DNA from: Spirochaetia bacterium
Lineage (GTDB): Bacteria > Spirochaetota > Spirochaetia > Treponematales > Breznakiellaceae
Direction of reading: 5' to 3'
DNA: 20,157 nt
Assembly (NCBI GenBank): GCA_025997655.1
Contig: BNUW01000030.1
Span: forward strand, 1 to 20,157
Shown here piece after piece: positions 15,711 to 20,157 of this stretch (positions are counted from its first letter, which is position 1; each line of letters opens with the position of its first letter). Both the position numbers and the translations under genes were made by a program. The notes under the pieces are model-generated. The model had not been told where the DNA came from. It worked only from the letters and a program-made list of their open reading frames with translations, and ran no database searches.

Positions 15711-18056
15711 CTATAACTGTTTCATAGCTGATAAAAAATCGGCGAGTTTATATGCTCCCGCCATTTCCTGATTTTCAAATACCATGAAGTATTTATATTT
15801 ATTTCCGGCAGCGGCTGCCCATTTTTTACCAAGGTCGAGTTTTGCGGCGGAATCGGAATTGTCACGGTCGTCGCCTTTGGTTTCCAACAAAATGAGGTTG
15901 CCTTTTTGGGTGTAGACGATAAAGTCCGGGTAATGATTTATCCAGCCGTTCAGACAAAAGCCTTTACGCTCAATGTTACGGTGCCAGAAACGAATAGTGG
16001 GGAGATTTGATACGGCATTAATAACGCTGTGTTCAAAGTGATTGGGCTTTTCTTCGGCGGTGTAGAGCATGTTTTGAAGGCTTGAAAAAGCGTCCATCAC
16101 GGTGATTTTTTTCGGGAAAGCCCAGGTTTCTTTGATGAATAGGCAATTGGTATCAAGTTTTTCATCAAAAATTCTTTTTGCGTAATGGTTGGAAAGGGAA
16201 TCAATTTTTGCTTTAACCCGTGATGCGGTTATGTAGGGATTTTGTTTTGCCTGTTCAAGCTGCTCCGCCGAAAAATTGTCGATTACCCGCTTTATGTAAC
16301 CCGCAAGGTCTGACTCCTCAAGGTAATCAAAACGAATATGCTTGAAGCTTTCCATGAGCCGGCCTAACAGTTCCGTCTTTTGTCCTTCCGGTGACAAAGT
16401 GTTTACGAATTTCAGGAACATATCAAGTTCACGTTCGGCAAGTTTCATATACTTGGGTTCATCTTCGGCAACTTCCCAAAGGGGTGTGTCGATTTTATAG
16501 ATTTCGGCTCCCGTTCCATCCATACCAATTTTCGTTTCCTCCTGTGAAAGGCGGAAACCGTTGAGCAGAGATTTAAAGGAAACAAGCTTGTCTGTATCAT
16601 CATCCGTCTGATCAAAAATCCCCGCGCTTTCTTTTTCATAGAACTGCGGGATTCTGATTTGCTTTACAACATCGGTATATATTGCATTGATAGCATACTG
16701 GTTTAAAGCATCTCCTTCGGGGAGCGTAAATCCGCCGGGGTTATAGCGGGTGTCGGCAACGGCTCGGCCTTCCTGTTCAACTGCCTTTTTATAATTTTCT
16801 TCTTCCGTTTTGGCATAGTTCAAAATGCTGTCGGTGGTTGATTGTTCTGAAATGCCCTGTTGCGGCTTTGGTTTGATTGATTCCAGTAATTCATCAAATT
16901 CTCTATCCGGTTTGGCAGATTCTTTCGGCTGCTTGCCGTTAGCCGCTTCATCAATCTGTTCCTGTTTGTAACGGTAATCGTCTTTTGAAAAACCCGCAAG
17001 CTTGATGCCGATTAAGATGTTTTCAAGTGTATTGAGAAAATCAGATTGTGCGGTCAGGCAATAGGACATATTGAGGACGGGATTTTTGTGAGCAATGGTG
17101 TAGGGCTGGCGGAGTATGCGGCCTATTATCTGCTCGACGTTGATATTGCTGGTCCGGTTAGCGAGGGCGGCGAGGACATAGGCAAAGGGACAATCCCAGC
17201 CTTCTTTGAGGGCGTTCACGGTCAGAATGAAGCGTACCGGGCAATCCCTGCTTAAAAGGTCTTTGTCTTTCAGTTCGTTTATATCGGCGGTCTTAATGGC
17301 GATCTGTTCAGCGGGCAAACCAAAGCCGACGAGTTTCTCTTTTATTTTAGTAAAGGTAACGGATTCCGTACCTGTTTTCGGTTCAGCCTGGAATAAAACA
17401 ATCGGACGAATGTAATTTTGTGTCTCCGCCTCTTCTTCCATTGCCGCCGATTCAAGTTTCCGCTGTAGGTCGATGGCTGCGGTAATGACATCATTTGCGT
17501 CCCGGTTGTTGTAGACAATTACCGGGAGCTTTACCATGTGGTCTTTTTTCAGTGTCTGTGCGTTGACGTAGCTAATCACATTGCTGTTGTTTTTCGGCGT
17601 TGCGGTAAGTTCCATGATGAAAGACGGATTGAGGTTTTCAAGCATATCCTCACTGAGGGGCGTTTTTGCATTGTGGCTTTCATCAATTACTACCAACGGG
17701 CGAATGTTATTCAGCACCTGGGCAAGGGACGTTACATCGGCGTCTTTTATCTGCCTGTTTGTTTGGTATGCGGTAGTAAAGTTAATCAAATTACCGTTTT
17801 CTTTGTAGACGTTACGGCCTTCCTTCTTTTGGGTACGGAACGAATCAAAACTTAAAATCAGAATGTTCAGCATGGAACGGACGGCTTCGGGGTTGAAGGC
17901 GGAACCGGACAGCGCTTCTTCTTTGGTGATTATCTGTACCCGGTTACGAAACAGGGTTTGCCATTTTTGGCAATAGGGATGATTTGGGTCTTTGAAGTTT
18001 TTTAAGGTTTGATCAAGGATGGTTATTACTTCCCGCTGGTATTGTTTTAGTTCCAT
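15711..18056 (-). pseudogene. Type III restriction (Res-like) helicase-nuclease with helicase motif I missing
   Basis: 781 residues, probably inactive. Kept: motif II DESH (125-128), motif III TATPK (151-155), the EGWDCP segment (285-290), motif VI QIIGRILR (309-316) and a C-terminal PD-(D/E)xK site (Asp711, then Glu725-x-Lys727, in YPDFIVY and LILLETKGD). Missing: the P-loop. The normal N-terminus (MELKQYQREVI) runs directly into TILDQTLKNFKDPNHPY, which in full-length relatives lies well after the Walker A segment; roughly 100-130 residues appear deleted in frame. Without the P-loop, ATP-driven translocation and cleavage are unlikely. Residues 12-781 are free of stops, so decay is recent or the frame is retained for another reason. 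GGGGGA precedes the ATG by 7 nt. The upstream partner gene is truncated. Confidence 0.8.
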
Positions 18057-18081
18057 GTTTTAGTCCCCCAAGAGTATTTCC

Positions 18082-18146
18082 CACGAACCACACGAACGAT
18101 CACGAACTTGCGCTTCGTTATCTCTTTTTTGTTCGTGTGGTTCGTG
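18082..18146. repeat. Perfect 16-bp inverted repeat with CACGAAC units
   Basis: CACGAACCACACGAAC (18082-18097) is perfectly complementary to 18131-18146, with a 33-nt loop. The left arm and loop carry CACGAAC three times at 9-10-nt steps. It lies between the truncated partner gene and the Res-like gene. In pattern (a 7-mer repeated at about 9 nt inside an inverted repeat) it resembles the CACGGAT element at 4678-4716, suggesting one class of small dispersed repeat. It may be an mRNA hairpin between the two genes of the old operon. Confidence 0.6.
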
Positions 18147-18164
18147 AGATTATTTTCTTTCATT

Positions 18165-18341
18165 TTAGTACCTCGGAATATCCCTGGGGATTTTCTTGAA
18201 ACGGATATTACGGGATTCCAGATATTCACTCGACAATGAACAGAAATCGGCGCACATGACATACTGTTCGGCTTTTGTTTTAACGGTCCGTAAAAAAGCA
18301 TAGCCAAGGGTTGTAGGTTTCTTTTTGTCAAACTGTATTTC
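18165..18341 (-). pseudogene. C-terminal remnant of the gene upstream of the Res-like gene
   Basis: A 58-codon minus-strand frame ending at TAA 18165-18167, bounded upstream by an in-frame TGA at 18342-18344. Its tail reads LSSEYLESRNIRFKKIPRDI and ends in PRY. The fragment starts abruptly where the transposase remnant region begins, so it looks like the 3' end of a larger gene cut by insertion and deletion. By position, 108 bp ahead of a type III Res gene, the modification methyltransferase (mod) or an accessory gene is expected; I cannot confirm which from 58 residues. A longer frame (18047-18331) on the same strand is out of phase and is not the gene. Confidence 0.5.
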
Positions 18342-18381
18342 TCACCGATGATGTGATTAGAAAGCGGTAGGAGAAAAGACT

Positions 18382-19201
18382 TATCCTGACACGATTATAG
18401 AATGTTGTCAGCTAATATAAAATCAATTTCATCTACGGTTGCGACAGGTGTAAGGATTTATTAGAAGCATATTTTCACTAATGTCCGCATTGGGAAAAAT
18501 CAGTGTACCCGATTATTCAACGTTATGCCGCAGACAGGACAGGCTGCCTGTGGAAGCAAGCAAACACATGGATAATGGTGAAAACTTACACATAGGGATA
18601 GATTCGACAGAGTTAAAAGTGGGAATGGAAAATCCGAAAACACAATTGGTCAAAACATCGAACATGGATGAAAATGAATATTTGTATTGATTTGGATACT
18701 CAGGAAATATTCGCGGTTGAATTGACCGGAAACGATGAAGCGGACGTTCCGGCAGCAAAGAAAATGCTAGAAGGCAAAACAAAAAAAGTAGAATCTTTTA
18801 GCGGGGCCGGAGCTTATAATGATGCGGATTTTCAGTCCTATTGTTATCGGGAATTCCTTGGTAACGATATAAATCAAATAGTACCACCGCCTAAAAATGC
18901 GGTTGTTCATCCAAGATCAGAAAAAATCCTGACAAAGCGTATCTGGGGCAGCGCAACAATGCCATCAGCAGAATCAATGAAACAAGCCGCGATGAATGGA
19001 AAGAAGAAACCGATTATAACAACAGAAGTTTAAATGAGGTTGTGATGTAACCGCTACAAGACTATATTTGGGGAAAAACTGTCCGTGCGTAAGACACAGA
19101 ATTAGAAAACCGAGGCTGAAATAAATTGTAGAATGCTGAATGTATATTGTGATTGCGAACCGCTGGTTCGAGGAATGCTGGTTTCATATAAGGTTGGGTA
19201 A
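18382..19201 (+). pseudogene. IS5-type DDE transposase, heavily decayed
   Basis: Joined across frames, the sequence reads as one IS5-family transposase: YPDTIIECCQL, LRQV-stop-GFIRSIFSLM, SVPDYSTLCRRQDRL, IGIDSTELKVG (first catalytic Asp), ICIDLDTQEIFAVELTGND, GAGAYNDADF (second Asp), IVPPPKNAVVHPR, RNNAISRINE, then YNNRSLNEVVM continuing after a shift into RYKTIFGEKL. The last part gives Y-2-R-3-E-6-K, the signature of the IS4/IS5 group. Nonsense codons: TAA 18418, TAA 18451, TGA 18688, TAA 19048, TAG 19103. Frame changes: near 18670-18680, near 18950, and at 19048-19052 (one extra base). The coding sense ends at TAA 19199-19201. Terminal inverted repeats were not found. It truncates the gene fragment at 18165-18341. 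Confidence 0.85.
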
Positions 19202-19547
19202 ACGGCGGATTTGCGGTATTCGCGAGAATTGCAAACTAAATGGGGTACCGTTGCAACAAAATCGTAACACGGTAACATATCTTATAAAAAATGCCCTATT
19301 GGGGCTGCGGGAATAAATTTGCCAGGGTAGAATAAAATTCATAGCCGAACATACCGAATAAATCTGTCATTCTGCGAATAACTCCGGCGTAACTTCTTAC
19401 ATGATTACGAACTGGACAAACTAAGTATGGCCGAGAAGACAGCAAATTGCCATCTGTCCGCTTCTCCCTTCACTACTAATAGAATGACTATGTAAATATT
19501 CGCATATTTAGATGTAAGGACGCTACCTCCTCTGAGCGCCATAAATA
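19202..19547. other. 346-bp gap without a recognisable gene
   Basis: No frame of note on either strand and no RNA gene seen. The first part (up to about 19270, with CGTTGCAACAAAATCG) could be the right end of the IS5-type element, whose ends often carry a TTGCAACAAA-like sequence, but no matching left end is present at 18341-18381. The rest is unassigned, eroded intergenic sequence. Confidence 0.35.
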
Positions 19548-19748
19548 TCAGGGGAATTTTTCATTAATAATATTTTCTATATCTTTAGTCTGATTATTTG
19601 ATTCATAAGTTTTTATTAGCTGTTCAGGGAAAAAAGTGGTATACCATTCTTCTTTTTCTTCCCAATGTTTCTCGTATTCAGGCAAGTCAAGACGGCCAAT
19701 ATGTTCCCAATAATATGTCTTTCCTTTATATGTTATTGTAAAGTCGTG
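19548..19748 (-). pseudogene. 3' end of a UvrD-like helicase with C-terminal nuclease-like domain
   Basis: A 66-codon fragment ending in TGA at 19548-19550, with no start and an in-frame TAG at 19749-19751. It begins DFTITYKGKTYYWEHIG and runs to IENIINEKFP. The D-F-T-I ... Y-Y-W-E-H pattern is typical of the C-terminal restriction-nuclease-like domain found after superfamily-1 helicases. It meets, at about 19745-19754, another piece of the same family in the opposite orientation (19742-20027, plus). Restoring that piece to the minus strand would place it directly upstream of this one, so both are probably parts of one broken gene. Confidence 0.6.
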
Positions 19749-20140
19749 CTAGTACACATTTGACAATATTTGCTGAACAAGACATTTCATGTTTTACCAG
19801 ATTGAGTGATATAGAAAAATCAAATTTGCGAAGGATTAATTCTTCTATTTTTGAATTTAATCCATTACCCGATGAAATAATATACCCATCTTTAGGCAAC
19901 TGGTACGATGAAAATAAAAAAATATCTACCCTGTCGCAATACTATGTACGTTCAAAATCAGAAATGAATATCGCTAATATTCTTTCCTTGAAAGGTATCC
20001 CTTTTGAATATGAAAAGCCTTTATTCGCTAAAGATGGGTATATTATTTCATCGGGTAATGGATTAAATTCAAAAATAGAAGAATTAATCCTTCGCAAATT
20101 TGATTTTTCTATATCACTCAATCTATACACAGAGCCCTGA
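19742..20140 (+). pseudogene. Inverted middle part of the same UvrD-like helicase, ending in an inverted copy
   Basis: The frame reads SRASTHLTIFAEQDIS, which resembles helicase motif VI (T/S-R-A-x-x-x-L-T-V/I-F), then a spacer, then YYVRSKSEMNIANILSLKG and IPFEYEKPLFA, the first half of the C-terminal nuclease-like domain (RSKSE). The natural continuation (DFTI...WEH) is in the minus-strand fragment to the left. Instead, from 20028 this frame runs into the reverse complement of its own 19799-19895 and stops at 20138-20140. No start codon with a ribosome site; TTG at 19760 is not convincing. It is AT-rich, unlike the housekeeping genes. Not a functional gene as it stands. Confidence 0.6.
19799..20124. 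repeat. Perfect 97-bp inverted repeat, 132-bp spacer
   Basis: Positions 19799-19895 and 20028-20124 are exact reverse complements over 97 bp; matching stops at both ends. Both arms encode the same peptide (RLSDIEKSNLRRINSSIFEF, then NPLPDEIIYPSL) on opposite strands. The 132-bp spacer (19896-20027) encodes the NWYDEN to LFA part of the helicase. The right junction lies at CTAAAGATGGG, which is at once natural-looking for FAKDG and complementary to the CCCATCTTTAG of the left arm, so a short homology probably guided the join. Confidence 0.95.
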
Positions 20141-20157
20141 ATCTTTCAGGTGAATTT

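Noticed and set aside
18047..18331. 94-codon minus-strand frame ahead of the Res-like gene
   Set aside because: It spans the inverted repeat and is out of phase with the better-looking 58-codon tail ending at 18165.
19799..20124. Phase-variable invertible switch
   Set aside because: Flipping the spacer would not restore a continuous reading frame into the DFTI fragment (it lands one base out of phase), and there is no recombinase gene in view. A rearrangement scar is simpler.

Overview
The window reads as chromosomal DNA of a spirochaete, most likely a host-associated, termite-gut-type Treponema with moderate GC. The basis is the proteins: a BspA-like repeat lipoprotein in a style typical of large-genome treponemes, LysM-M23 and bifunctional-nuclease proteins, and a Treponema-like single-stranded DNA-binding protein. 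The genus is an inference from family resemblance; no rRNA or other marker is present to prove it.

Positions 1-15,700 are an ordinary, dense gene set, mostly on the minus strand. From left to right they are: dnaK (5' part only, running off the left edge) behind grpE; uppP (undecaprenyl-diphosphatase); a small VanZ-like membrane protein on plus; a Na/Pi cotransporter with a PhoU-like tail; a LysM-M23 envelope peptidase; a bifunctional nuclease with a UVR tail; a short-chain polyprenyl synthase; an AAA+ ATPase of the DUF4143 type on plus; ssb with a clear intrinsic terminator; an unrecognised 639-residue protein; a cation-diffusion-facilitator transporter; an HtrA-like protease with a strong promoter; and a BspA-like lipoprotein. 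The run htrA - CDF transporter - 639-residue protein - ssb is colinear, tightly packed and ends at the terminator, so it may be one transcription unit. Isoprenoid synthesis (polyprenyl synthase) and undecaprenyl recycling (uppP) lie near envelope genes.

Positions 15,700-20,157 are a decayed, AT-richer accessory region that looks like an eroded defence or mobile island. It holds a type III restriction (Res-like) protein whose P-loop segment appears removed by an in-frame deletion, the last 58 codons of an upstream partner gene, a 16-bp perfect inverted repeat between the two, an IS5-type transposase with at least four nonsense codons and several frameshifts, and pieces of the C-terminus of a UvrD-like helicase-nuclease. 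Those pieces lie in opposite orientations around a perfect 97-bp inverted repeat. I see no intact new defence system here.

The most distinctive signals are: (1) the 97-bp inverted repeat and rearranged helicase remnant; (2) the deletion of helicase motif I in the Res-like protein; (3) a set of genes without a Shine-Dalgarno sequence whose likely -10 box sits 6-8 nt before the ATG, suggesting leaderless mRNAs; (4) three related boxes at exactly 39-bp spacing ahead of the AAA+ ATPase; and (5) a CDF transporter with Asn in place of the usual His in the metal site.
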